Below are positions 1 to 12,400 of a stretch of DNA of 64,000 nt, in pieces. Source of the stretch: Hypomyces perniciosus. Taxonomy: Eukaryota > Ascomycota > Sordariomycetes > Hypocreales > Hypocreaceae. The stretch spans positions 3,534,001 through 3,598,000 of the forward strand of contig SPDT01000004.1 of assembly GCA_008477525.1 (NCBI GenBank), written 5' to 3'. The notes under the pieces were generated by a model. The model ran no database searches and was not told the origin of the DNA. It worked only from the letters and a program-made list of their open reading frames with translations. The position numbers and the translations under genes are program-made. How positions within the stretch are numbered: the first letter of the stretch is position 1; every line of letters begins with the position of its first letter.

Positions 1-3000
1 GATCACTTCCTTATATCCTTTATTTATGTTTAATATTATTAGTATTAGGGCGAAAGTAATAAGCTCTTTAAGTTTATCTATAGCTTACTGTTATTCCTTA
101 ATCCATTTTTAAGGGGCGTCTTTCTTTAATAGGGTCATTAAGGGCTTAGTAATCTACGCGAAATATTTAATCTAGCATTTATAGTAGTTAACTAGATTAA
201 AGAAAAATTAAACTTTATTAATAGTTTTATAGTTTTTTTATTCTTTAATTTTAATAATTTTGCCTATAGCCAGTTAGCGCCTTTCTATTTTATACAGATA
301 CCCTATTAACTTGGCGGATTCTTAATAAAAGACTAATTTTACTACTGAAATTATATATCCCGATAGTTTAATATTTATTAAGGTTTTATCTAGGTTTTAT
401 AGATGCTTTAAGATATAGCGTTAAACCCTAAGTATTGCTTCTTTACCGCTATATATAGACTTTAAACCTTGCACTATAATATCATTTAAGAATAGTCAGT
501 AAACTATAGGTATAAAATCAAATAGTATTTAAAGAATAATATACTGAAATTGCGTTACTGAGTTTATAGCGCCTATTAAAAAAGTGCAGTATTTTAAGAG
601 GCTAATAGGGCTTATAAATATAGTTATATTTTAGCTTTTTTTATTAAAAGGGATTTAATTATAGCCTAAGAAAAAGTCTAATAATAATAATATTATATAA
701 CCTGTGAAGTCTTTGCTAAATTAGTCTGCATTTAAGGGAATAAAGGTATCCCTGATAGTTATTTTATTTATTTGTATAATAGAGTTAATAAAGCGAAGGC
801 TGCTGTCTTTCTTCTGCATTAGGAAAAACGGGTTTCTATATAGCCTATAGCCTTCCTTTAAAAGACCTTTTTTAATATATACTTATAGTAAGTTAACTAC
901 TTTCTTCTCTATACCTTTAAGGATTAGGATATTACTGCTTTGCTAAGCGTTATACTCTACTATATAAATAGTCTATAGTAGGGCAATCTTAAAGTCTAGC
1001 TTTCTATATTTTATAAAATCCCAGGAAAGTGCTATTTCTTTATTTTTTAGGATCTGCGTTAAGATCGCGGTTTCTTATATTATCAGTTTCCCTTTTACTG
1101 TCTTTAAGATTACTGCTAGGCGGTCTAGTGTAAGTCTTAACTTAGCTTTAATTAGTAAAAACTTTAATGTAATATATTTGGCGAATAGGGTATTAAGGTT
1201 TAAATTATCCTTAATTTTATCTTACTTTTTCTATTTTTAATAAAAACTCCTAGTAGGAATAGAACTATTAAATAGGGCATTATCTATTAGATAGATTTTT
1301 ATGCCCTTTTTTTTATATATAGTATTAGTTTTAATCTATTTACGCTTCTGCGCTCTCTTTTAAAACCTTTTCCTTTATTCCTTTACTCCTTTAAATTCCT
1401 TTACTGCTTTCTTTATTACTTTTATTTAATCTTTTAACTTATTGGCTAGTAGTAGCTGAATTAAGTCTTCCCCAGCTTACTTTAATAGTCTATATAAAAC
1501 CTCCTCTTTAAGAGTAAAGTAAAGGTTTTTTAAGCTTTTTTCCGTTTTATTAACTTTATATTTAAATATAAAGTTAATATTTATTTTAGCTTTAAATTAT
1601 ATAATGCCTTTATTTTATATTTTTAATAGATAGCTTTAGTAGCTAAGGTAATAATTTAAATATTCCCTATTCTGCATTTTATATATAAATCCCTGTTTTT
1701 TAGTATATAATTAAATGTTAGCTGCGCGGCCTAAATGAATGGTATCTTAAAGATAAAGGGTATTGAGATATTATTAAGTGCAATATAAAATCTGGCTGCT
1801 ATCCAGGCATTGCCTATATATACCTAAATAATAATTTCACTATATATTTATTTACCTATTATTAAATATAGTGCTAACTGCTTTATAAAAGTATATTATT
1901 ATATTATATTTTATAGCCAGCTAATAAAAAATAATATTTCCTTTTAACCTTAAGTCTATAAATACTTTAATAAATATATTATTAGGCTCTTTTAAATATA
2001 CTTATATTTATAGTAGGTTTTATAAGTAGTGGAGGATCTTTCTTATTTAAACTATATAAATCCAGGTTATAGACTTTTATAACTAATTTGCCTTATAGTT
2101 AATAGCTATATATAGTTACTTTAATTTATAAAAGTATATTTTTAAAGGTAGTGATAGGTTTAGGTCTTTAAGATTAAATAACTCTTTATTTAGTAATCCC
2201 TTTATTAATAGGGGTCGCGAGGTTATTGTTTTAAGAGGTTAGTCCTATAGTAACTAAATAACTTATATAGTTGGTTTTGCGTATATAGCTATTATATCTA
2301 ATCTTTTTACTAATTCTTTTTTTAAAGGATATTTATATATAGAGATAGATATTACTTGATATAAAGTATATTTAGAGATAGTTAAGTTAGTTTTCCTATA
2401 AAACTGTATTTCGGCAATCCCTTATAATTTCGCAATTAAATCTGCTTTTAAGGCATTCGCGAGTTCTAGAATAGTATTTAAAAGAGTGCTAGTTTTAAGC
2501 TTAATCGCATTATCTAGAATTGCTGCTTAGATTATTATTTTAGCTTACTTTACTTTTAATAATTCCTCTCTATTTTTAGCGCCTTTAATTCTGCCTTTTT
2601 TATTGCATCGCGGTCTAGACGGCATAGCCTTTAAGGTTATAGGTATAAGGTTTAAATGCAGTTGCTTTTTCTCGATTAGTTTTTCTACTTAAAGCAGTAA
2701 TAGCTCCTCTTTAGTTTATTTATCTACTTTATTAATTATATAAATATACTTTTATCCCCTGCTAGTTATAAAGTTAGCGAGGAGAGTCTAATTAAATAAT
2801 TCCTTAATTAAACTGGCTTAGTTATATTTATCTAAAGGTTTTTCTAGGGAGGCTGTTTTAGCTAGGTTTATAAAAAAATTCTTAACCTTTTCTGCTTATA
2901 TATTATCCCTTTTTTCAGTAATTATTTAATCTTTGCCTGTAAAGTATATAATATTTATTATTAATCCTTTTATAGGAATTATATTTAACCTTTACAGTAC

Positions 3001-5555
3001 CCAGATTTTAAATATCTCCCTATATACTACTTTATTATAGATAATGCTAAAAAGTTTAGCTTTATAGGTAGTCAGTTCTTAATTAAAAAAGCTAAGTTTT
3101 ATCTTTTTCGCAAATAACAGGCTTAAAGAAACCTTATTTTAAGCTCTAAACAATTCTACTTAAAGCGCTAGCATTTTTTATATAGGTCTTAACAGTCATA
3201 ACTAATATAATAAATTAAGGCGGGACTAGGGTTTTCCGCAGGCTTACTTAAGCTATTTTTACTGCTAGGTTATATATTATAAACCTATAGCCTTTATTAT
3301 AGGCTAATGTGGTATAATTCCAGGGAAAATAGTCTTTATTTTTATAATACTAGCAGTATTTAATATTAGTAACTGCCTTTAAATAGTTAATAAAGAAGGT
3401 ATTTAGTATATTATTATATAAAGGGTTTATTATATTAATATTATTAATAGCGATTATTAAAGTAAAAGGTTTTTATTTAGGTTTATTGCTATTAGTGGTA
3501 ATGCGATAATATTCTTTTTCTTTTAGGTTAATTGCTATTTCCTTTTGCTGGAGGAGCTAAATTGCTAGTTTATTGAATTTTTCGGATAAAGCGTTTATTT
3601 AATCTTTAAGCTGCAAAGTTATAATTAGTTCTGCGGGTTTAGGCTGTTTTTCTTTTTGCTTTTTTATCTTTAGGCTTAACTCTGACTTAGATAAATCTAA
3701 TAAGTCCCTAGTCTTAAATAGTCCTTTATTAAACTCTTGAAAATAGGCTCTTTAAATATTAAGCTTTACTAGTGTTTTATTATAGAAAAGCGTCTAGGCT
3801 TTAGTATATACTAGATCCTTAAAATTATTAATTTCTTTAATCCCTTTAAAAGCTATTACTAGCTAGAGCAGCTTTAGTAGTATTACTTTCGCGATATTAT
3901 AGGAATACAGTATTACTATCTTTTAATTTTTCTTATTAAGCTTTTAATAGAGATATTAGTATTAAAGTAACCAATTTATTGCAGACTGTATTCCTGTAGG
4001 TTTATAGCAATAAAGGTTTCAGAGTTATACTGTATATAATTCTAATTGATCCTTATTTTATTACTTATAGTATTACAAAAATTCTTTCTTTATTTTATTT
4101 TAACTAATACTTTCTTTAATAAAAATCTAAACTATCTTTTATTTTTTTACTTTTATAAATAGTTTTAAATACCTCCTTTAATCCCTAATCAAGATTCCCT
4201 AATCTTTTGTTTCTTGCTTATAGTTTCTTAAAAACTAGGATATATTCTTACTATTAAATTTACTTATAAGGTTAGTCCTTATTAGTAGCTTTATGCCCTA
4301 GATATTCTTAACGGCTTAAGTAAAGAAAAGGAACTTTTAAAATAATAATTTCCCTTTTTCCGTTAAAGAGCTTAATTTTTCCTTAGATTTTATTATAATA
4401 GATATAAATATTATTAATACTAGGTTAAATATATAATTAAATGATTCTTTAAGTTAAAGGGTTAAGGATAAAGTTGTATTTAATATTTTAATAAAAGGAG
4501 GTTATTAGTTTAATTTAAACTCTTTTACTTTAAGTTAAAGTAAATTGTTAGAGTCTTAATTAAATAGTTTTTTAGTGAAAGAATGCCCTTTCTCCTGTAG
4601 ATTAGAGTTATCCGACTTAGATAACTAGCCTTTAAAGGAGCATTTTTCTCTTAGCTAAAAAAGGGATATATTCCTTTAGTAATAGAGCTATAGTAATATA
4701 TTCCACTAATATAGGGAGTTCTTTTATAAAGAAGAAGGGTCGCGTTTATCTATCTAGGATAAAGAAATTAGCTGGTCTTTTAAAGATAGCTTCCTGTATT
4801 AATACTAATTATAAAATATTAAATTATTATTATTTTTATATCTTCTTTAAATGTCTTTAATATAGGTAAAGACAGTCTATATACTAGAGATTATAAAAGC
4901 AGTAAAAATAATACTTTTATCTAAAGTTAAGAAAAACCTAGCTAAGAATATTAATAAAACTAAAATAAAGTCTCTATACTAAAAGATTAAATAATTAGTA
5001 TATCCTTTATTAGCCCCCTATAGCCGTTTTACCTATTAACCTACCTGCTAGTAAATAAAATAAGGGTTATAATAGTATATTAATAGTTTAAAGGGGCTTA
5101 AGTTATATAGTATTAACTGTTTTACCTATATATTTGCTTTTACTATAGCAACTAGTCTTTTAGTAATTTTCTTTAGGATTTTAGCTTTTAATTGGCAGGT
5201 ATTATTAACTGGTAGTTTCTTAAAGTTCCGCTCTTTTATTATATTTTAGCGCGTTACGCCTAAGTTAACTAATCCTGATATCTTTTCAGAAATTGCAACT
5301 AGATAACCTGTATTTTCAGAGTTAAGTATTATACTAATCTATATTAAATAGTTATAAAAGGGGTTTTAGGCTATTTCCTTTAGCTGATTGTCTTATATTT
5401 ATATAGAGACTAGGTAAAGCTAGCCTGTAATTCTATTAGTATTAGGTAAGGGTAGGTCTTGGTGGCAGTGTAGAAGTGCCTTTAGTGATTACTTCTTAGG
5501 ATGTAATCCCTGAGATTTCCCCCTGTCTTAGTCACCAGTTTTATCGAGGGGGAAT
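1..5555 (-). mobile_element. RIP-degraded Gypsy-type LTR retrotransposon, internal region, cut by the window edge
   Basis: Reading the minus strand gives a decayed Gypsy polymerase. The stretch around 765-880 reads NPFFLMQKKDSSLRF, followed by KITIRD. Around 620-700 it reads LLLDFFLGYNQIP, and around 480-515 FLNDIIVQG, the place of the FVDDIIVKG active-site motif, with the first Asp changed to Asn. Further left (about 100-300) come pieces of the connection and RNase H region such as ITKPLMTLLKKDAP. Stops are frequent, and the base changes are the C-to-T and G-to-A type expected from RIP. Gag should lie towards 5555, next to the 5' LTR, but no clear gag motif was read. The 3' end and second LTR are outside the window. 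No intact ORF remains, so this copy cannot encode proteins. Family placement rests on motif order and is inferred by eye. Confidence 0.8.
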
Positions 5556-5944
5556 TGGCACTCCAAAATATATACATAATATATACACACACCTATATAC
5601 AATAACTAGTAGTAAGCGCGGGAACCGCGCTTTTAATAGAACTATAAAGCGGCGATTAAGTAATATAGGGGCTAAAAAGATACTGCAGATTATTTAATTA
5701 TAATGCCGGCAGCTAAAAGCAACTAATGGTTACCTTTATACGCCTTAGCGACTGTATTCTTACAGGTAGGGTTATATATTGAAGGGGGAAGAAGGTTATT
5801 GTTTATTAAACTAGGTCTATCTGTATGTCTTTATACTCCTGTGCTTTCCTAATCCAGTAGCTGCTTAAATAAGCAGCCAACCTTTCTCGGGTAAGTTAAC
5901 AAGAAAAAATGCTGGTGCATTGGGCATATCAGTTACCCCCGACA
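5556..5944 (-). repeat. 5' LTR of the left Gypsy element
   Basis: This 389-bp block starts TGGCACTCC and ends CCCCCGACA on the plus strand, so on the minus strand it begins TGTCGGGGG and ends GTGCCA, the usual TG..CA LTR ends. It lies at the 5' side of the minus-strand polymerase. Homology of the neighbouring Copia copy to its sister begins immediately to the right, at 5945, which fixes this outer boundary. The second LTR is not in the window, so the pair cannot be compared. Confidence 0.65.
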
Positions 5945-8295
5945 AACTAGAAGCTATTTTTAAGCTTTTATTAGAAATATTATTATAGTTATAACAATAC
6001 TTTTTTATTACAATTACTATTATATATTATATAATATATTCCTTATTTTAATAGGATATAGGTTTATTATTAGTACTATAAATTAACCTATTAAAGCTTT
6101 TAATAGCTTTATTTCTTTAATTAAAATTAATAGCTTTCTTTAATAGTAAAAGGATTTATTTATTTAAATATAGAATGTAAAATAAAACCCTTAAGTATAA
6201 AAGACTTTTATTAAAATAGTAAAGGTATAGTTAAAGGGTTAAAATACTATTATAATACAGTTATTTAATACTTTAATTAACTTAACTGCTGCTATTTTAA
6301 GTATTTAACTTTAGTAGACTACTAGCTTAATAAAACTTAATCCTATAGCCTTTATAGTAATACTAATATAACCTTTTACTCCTATTCCTATATTAATTTA
6401 AATTTTATATATATTTATCCTTTAACCTTAAACTATTATTTTTAATTTAAATAATAGTTTTATTAAAAAGGCATTAAAAAAGGTTTATAGTATTGTAAAA
6501 CGCTATAAACTAGTAGGCTTTAATAACTTTAATTAATAGAAATAGTTTTTTAAATATTATATTAAAAGCTATAAATTACTATACTTTTATAAAAGATCTT
6601 ATAGTTATTAATTCGTTATTTAATTTAAAATAGGCTTTATTGTTTATATTAATTGAAGATAATTCAATAGCTATTTCTGCTATATTTAATATTTAAATTT
6701 AAAGCTTAAAAGAAGTATTCTTAATATTTAAAAAATAATATAATTACTTTAATACTATATAAAAAGATTCCTTTTATAGGGAATTTTATTTATTAAATTA
6801 CAGTAACTATAAAGGATTTTTAACTAAATTTAATATTATGTTTAATAGGCTATTAGCTAAATTAGCTATTTTAAAGGTTAATATTAATCTATTAAATTAA
6901 TTAAATTAATATTCAAATACTTTAAAAAAGACCTTTTTTTACTAAACTAAAAGAATTAAAGATTTTTTAAATTTAATAAAGCTATTAAGCAATTAAGTAA
7001 AGGTTTTAATATTTAGTTTTTTATAATAAATATATTAAAAGAAACTAAAAGTCTATCTTTAACTATATATAAAGTTAATAAAGCTTTAAAGCCTTTTAAT
7101 TCCTTTAAAAGGAAAAGAAATTAAAAAAAGTAAAATTAAAATTAAAAATAAAGTAAACAGGATTATACTTTTACTAATATATATAATCTACCTATTAAAA
7201 GGTATAATTTAAAAAAGTTATTAAAAGAACCTTTTATTAAATTTATTATTAGTTTAAATAATAACTAAAACCTATTATAAGCCTTAAAAAAAGAAAAGGG
7301 TTTTTAAGCCTTTTAAATCTATTAAAACCTTTAAACCCTTTAAATCTCCTATTTAAAATAGTTTACTATATAATACTAGATTTATAGCTTATATAGTTAA
7401 TTTTAAGAAATAGTTTATAGACTATAAGCCTAATAATAAGAAACTAAATATTGTTTATATTAATAAAGGCTTTATTACTTTTAAAGGAATAAATATAATT
7501 ACGTTAAATATCTTTAATAAAAATAATAACTATAAAAGGATAATACTATTAAATACCTTTTTTTATATATAGCTAAATATAAAGCTTATAAATAATGTAA
7601 AGTATAATTAAATTAAAGGATATATTTAATATAATACTCTTTTTATTAAATTTATATAGTTAATAAAGCGATTAAATCCTTTAAAATATAGTTTTTTCTT
7701 ATTAATTAAAGGATATACTATACTGTATAACTATATAAATAGCTATAAAATTTATAGCTTTATAAAGGTTGAAATCTTTATTATTAATAAAAAAAGCTAA
7801 CAAGTATATAGCTATTTTAAAAATAATAGCTTTAAAAACATAATTAACTAAATTTAATTTTAAATTTATAAAAAAGAATAATTTTAAAAAAATCTCTTTA
7901 AACTTTTTAAAACCTTAAATTAAATAAAAGAATAAAGGCTTTATAAGCCTTTAATGCCTAAAGAAATAAAAAGGAATAAACTTAAAGAGGATACTAATAT
8001 AAAAAAAAGGCTTTATATATTTAAAGAATCTTATATTATTAAAGATTTACAGGTTATTAAACTAATAAAACATAAAAGAGACACTACTACAAATAGTTTT
8101 AGCCGTAACCTATTAAAGCTACCCTTTTTATAATATAAAAGACTAGGTTATATTAACTTAAATTTATTGAAAAAAACTATTAAAATAATAGTTAAAATTC
8201 TTAACTTTAATTTTATTAAAAAGATTAAATTGTACTGCTTAATATAGAATAAAAGTAAAGCTATTAAATAGCTTAATTTAAAGTTAATTATTAAT

Positions 8296-8371
8296 TGTCA
8301 GACCATAAATCCAGTAAAAGTAAAGCTCTATATAATCTGTATAAATAAGTGACCTTATATGCTATATAACA
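8296..8371. repeat. Terminal direct repeat 1 of the miniature element
   Basis: This is the 76-bp left copy, TGTCAGACC to TATATAACA. It matches 8664-8739 except at a handful of transition positions, such as ATATAATCTGTATAA versus ATACAATCTGCATGG. Confidence 0.85.
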
Positions 8372-8663
8372 CACCCCCTAGGTGCAATAGTCTAGATAGA
8401 GCGCCTGTATTCCCTGTAATCCTATATAAAGGGCAGGGCGTAGAGGACTTTTCTGCTAACCTTAACCATAGCTGTAATGCCTAGATCTAGTTAAACTCGG
8501 ACTTTTGCCTAAATCTAGTTAAACTAGGACTTTCTTCGGCTTTATTTTAATTCCCCCGAATAGTAGGAACCCTAGTGTATTTTAATTCCTTTAGGACAGA
8601 ATCGAACTTGCAACCTGGAGCTATATCAGATAATTTCGCGCGAAACAATACCGGGCTCATAAC

Positions 8664-8739
8664 TGTCAGACTATAAATCCAGTAAAAGTAAAGCTCTATA
8701 CAATCTGCATGGATAAGTGACCTTATATACTATATAATA
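8664..8739. repeat. Terminal direct repeat 2 of the miniature element
   Basis: This is the 76-bp right copy, TGTCAGACT to TATATAATA. It is followed directly by the TTAAT target duplication. At several positions it keeps C or G where the left copy has T or A, so it is mostly less mutated. Confidence 0.85.
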
Positions 8740-8837
8740 TTAATCTATTAATTTCTTTAAATTATTTAAAAGTTAATACTTTTTTTATAAAGTTAATACT
8801 TTATAAGAAAGCCTTTATTAGTCTTTTAATTAGTTAA

Positions 8838-9194
8838 AAAGGAGGGCTAAAAAGTAAGGATTTTAGTGTATTTAGGTAACCTTCCTATTCTGGCTAGACC
8901 CGGAATTAGGCCCGACGCTAGGACCGAGTTCCGGAGGAACTTCGGTGTAAGTCAGGAAATTTCTGTTATCTTCAACGATAACAATTGAGCTAGGACCAGC
9001 TATCCCGCCTACCCTAGACTCAATATAATGGCCATAATGGCTATTGTGAAAAATCTGATTAAAATGGTTTCCTGTTTGTATGGCTGTGAGTCGATTTGGC
9101 CGATTTCCTATATAAATGAATTTTGCGGAAAATAGGAATAGGGCCACGAACCCAATTCTGCCGCTATATTCCTATTATCTAGTCGGAGGACTAT
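8838..9194 (-). mobile_element. Leader and gag-start fragment of a third LTR family
   Basis: This block lies directly inside the minus-strand LTR at 9195-9412. It is less AT-rich than its surroundings and has an open frame at 8872-9147 on the minus strand (91 codons, but from a GTG). I recognise no domain in that frame, and the homology of both Copia copies stops at its edges. It is best read as the 5' untranslated leader and first codons of the element whose LTR adjoins it, truncated near 8838. It is not a functional gene. Confidence 0.4.
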
Positions 9195-9412
9195 TGTAAA
9201 AGACAAAGCTATTGTTTATATAATCACTTCTATACCAGCCGCATATACACTAGATATTCTATAGCTTTCTAGCTATTAATTCAGTTACAATTCAATTGTT
9301 TATCTATTGTTAACCCAATTAGACTCTCAGTCGTTTCCTTATTGCTGCGTTGTATGCAGCTTCCTAGAAGCTACACATAAATGAGGTTCAGTATAACCTT
9401 GTTATTTTAACA
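9195..9412 (-). repeat. LTR of the third family, same family as the hairpin at 21584-21977
   Basis: On the minus strand this 218-bp block begins TGTTAAAATAACAAGG and ends CTTTTACA. It aligns along its full length with the first about 220 bp of the hairpin element, differing mainly by C-to-T and G-to-A changes. It is a RIP-mutated LTR that shows where the LTR naturally ends, which is useful for interpreting the hairpin. Confidence 0.75.
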
Positions 9413-12400
9413 ATAAATAATAGCTAGGGCTAATAGGAGCTGCCAGGTAAAAGGAATAGCTATTAAGGTAAACGTTTAGTTAAAATCTATTCCTTTTAAT
9501 TATTAAAAACCCCTAGCAATTAGCCTAGCTTTAAATTTTACTATTTTATTATTTTAGTTTTTCTTAGTCTTTAAGACTAATCGACTAGTAATAGGATTCC
9601 TGGCTTTAGGAATACTATTACGCTTAATAAAAGTAAAGGTATATTATTTAACTAGCTAGTCAAATTTACTATAAATTACTTTTAGCTATTTAGTTTTATT
9701 AGGACTATAAAGTATTTACTTAAGCGTTTATAGGTCTTATACTGCAGCAGCTAGAAAGGCTAGCTTTCTAATACTATTATAGAGAAAATAGGATATATCT
9801 ATATCTATAGGATCCTTTATAACTGCAGAGTTTTATATAACTGGTATAGGAATAGGGGGAATAATAGTGGGTACTCCCTTTAAAATAGGGTCAGGGAGTA
9901 AAGGATTAATATCTTAAAAGCTAGGAATTATTTAATTTATAGAATCTAGCTTTATTTCTCCCTTTAACTCTTTATTATCCTAACTTATAGTAAGCTTTAG
10001 GATTTAAAGCTTAGGAATTATATCTTTATACAGCTTTATAGTTAATAATTTAAAGACTATATATTTAATTAGAATATAAATAAAATAGGTATTATTACCT
10101 AAAACTGCTAATAGTCTCCTAGTTTTAGTCTTAAAGGCTAATTTATAGCCTTTAGCCCTTTATTCTTACAGAACAAATACTTTATAATAAAAGCCAATAA
10201 TCTTATATCTTTGCAGATTAAGCTGATAATCCCTATCAAAGTCTAAGTCTTTATATAATTTTTAATAAAGGGTAAAGTCCCTATTAGTAATAGCTATATA
10301 GTTAACTAATTTAAAAAGTGCAGTAATAATAAAATTCTAAAAATATAGCGGCAGGTTAGCTGCTATAATAGTAGCCTATAGCCTATTTAATAAAACTCTA
10401 ATAAAGTATTCTATTAAACTATTCTATTTATAAATATAAAGGCTGCTATAGGAATATATAATTCTTAAAGAAAAAAACCAAGTTTAAAGTTTTTAATTAA
10501 TTTCCTTTTCGCTATTATAATAAATTTTTTTAAAATACTAGTTATACTGTATTTTCAGGCTATTTATAAAGCTTTATAAAGTAGCTAAAAGGGTAAATCC
10601 ATTATAATCTCTTAAAAGGAATAGCTACCTATATCTTGATTTTCTATTAATAATTAAAAGACTAATAGGGGCTTTATTATAAAGTACTGGCTTTATAGAG
10701 AAAGTATTAGCTTTTAAATAATCTAGAGAGGCTAATAGATTAGGAATTAGCTTTAAATTAAGCCTCTTAATAGCTTTTCCTTCATTATACACTAAGCAAT
10801 AAAATTTAATCTCTTTAATAAAATTAAAGTTAAAAATTCTAGTAGTTATTTTAATAGTTTTCTTTAATAGACTTAAATTAATATAATTTAGTCTTTTATG
10901 CTATAAAAGGGCTAGCTTTAGCAGCTTATAGCTAAAACTAGTAATAGTCTCTCCCTTTAATTTAAATAGCTTAATAACTTCTAGATTTTCAGTAATAGAG
11001 GATTCCTTAAATATATAGGGCCTTTCCTCTATAAAGGTATCCTCTATAAGCTTATTCCCCTTTATTTCCTTAGGCAATAAAGGTATATGAGGCCCCTTTT
11101 CCTCTATTTAGCCTAGGGTTTTAGGGAGTTTAGAGAGATCCTTTCCCTTAAGATTATTTTTCTTTATAAGCTTAAGACTAGATCTAGTTGGTTGTTTTTT
11201 CTTTAAAGCTACTGCTTCCGGAATAGTAATATATTCCTAAGCCTTTTTCTTACTAATAGTAGGAATTTAAACCTATATAGAGCTATAAGCTCTATAGCTA
11301 TTTATATAGCTATATAGTATAGTATATCCTTTAATTATAGGGAAAAAACTATATTTTAAGGGATTTAGCAGCCCTATTAGCTATATAGTTTTTATAAAAA
11401 GAGTATTATACTATATATATCCTTTAGTTTAATAATGCCTTAAGCCACTTATAAGGTTTATATCTAGCTATAGGTAATAGAAGGTATTTAATAATTTTAT
11501 CTTTTTATAGTTATTATCTTTATTAAAGATATTAAAAGTGGCTATACCTATCCCTTTAAGGGTAATAAGGCCCCTGCTAGTATAGATAATATTTAAGTCC
11601 CTGTTATTAAGTTTATAGTCTGTAAACCATTTCCTAGAATTAACTATATAAACTATAGATCCAGTATTATATAATAGACTATTTTAAATAGAAAGTCTAA
11701 AGGGTTTAGGTTTTTTAGAAGATTTAGAAAGCTTAAAAGGCTTTTTGCCTTTTTTAGCAACCTTTTATAAGCGTTTAAGGCTTATAAAAGGTCTCAGTTA
11801 CTATCTAAACTATTAATAGATTTAATAGAGGACTCTTTTAATAGCTCTTTTAAGCTATACTCTTTAATAACTAGATAATATATACTAGTAAAAGCAGTAT
11901 CCTTTATAGTTTATTTCTAGTTTTATTAATTCTTTTAATTCTTTTAATTTCTTTAATTCTTTTAATTTCCTTTCCTTTTATTGGAATTAAAAGCTGGCTT
12001 TTAATTAAGGGAATTAAAAGATAGATTCCTAATCTCTTTTAATATATCTGCTATAAAGAACTAAATATTAAAACCTTTAGTAGATTGCTTAATAGCTCTA
12101 CTAGATTTAATAGTTCCTCTAATTCTTTTAGCCTATTAAAAATAAGTCTTTTCTAAGAAATTTAAATATTAATTTATTTAATTTAGTATATTAATATTAA
12201 CCTTTAAAATAGCTAGCTTAGCTAATAAGCTGTTTAAAGTAGCATTAAATTTAGCTAAAGATCCTTTATAATTACTATAATTTAATAAATAAAATTCCTT
12301 ATAAAAGGAATCTCTCTGCAGAGTATTAAAGTAACTATATTATCTCTTTAATATTAAAAATACTTCTTTTAGGCTTTAAATCTAAACAATAGATACAGTA

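Larger units (their letters stand above)
8296..8739. mobile_element. Miniature LTR-type (TRIM-like) element inserted in Copia copy A
   Basis: A 444-bp unit begins with TGTCAGACC and is bounded by 76-bp direct repeats at 8296-8371 and 8664-8739. The first repeat ends ATAACA and the second ATAATA, the latter a single G:C to A:T change from the canonical TG..CA ends. The 5-bp duplication TTAAT flanks it at 8291-8295 and 8740-8744. Removing the unit restores continuous homology between Copia copies A and B, which shows it is a separate insertion. The 292-bp interior has no coding capacity. It holds a TATATAAAGG box near 8432 and, on the minus strand around 8590-8615, a sequence resembling a Pol III B box (AGTTCGATTCT). 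Strand is not determined. Confidence 0.75.
5945..8837 (+). mobile_element. Copia-type retrotransposon copy A, plus strand, RIP-degraded and 5'-truncated
   Basis: The plus strand aligns by eye over nearly its whole length with the reverse complement of 9413-13330 (copy B). From about 5945 to 7150 it corresponds to a gag-like region. Around 7355-7450 lies the protease region, where copy B reads YNTGSIVYIVNS. From about 8040 the integrase zinc region and the start of the catalytic core appear. Homology to copy B stops near 8837. The left end is cut by the Gypsy LTR at 5944, and the integrase region is split by the 444-bp insert at 8296-8739. It is more strongly mutated than copy B and is extremely AT-rich, with stops throughout. 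No protein can be made from it. Confidence 0.7.

Noticed and set aside
8585..8625. tRNA gene on the minus strand (TTGCAAGTTCGATTC)
   Set aside because: Only a T-loop-like string; no acceptor stem, anticodon arm or D arm could be paired around it.
8872..9147. 91-codon minus-strand ORF as a gene
   Set aside because: It starts with GTG, sits inside the leader of an LTR element and has no domain; it is part of a mobile-element fragment.
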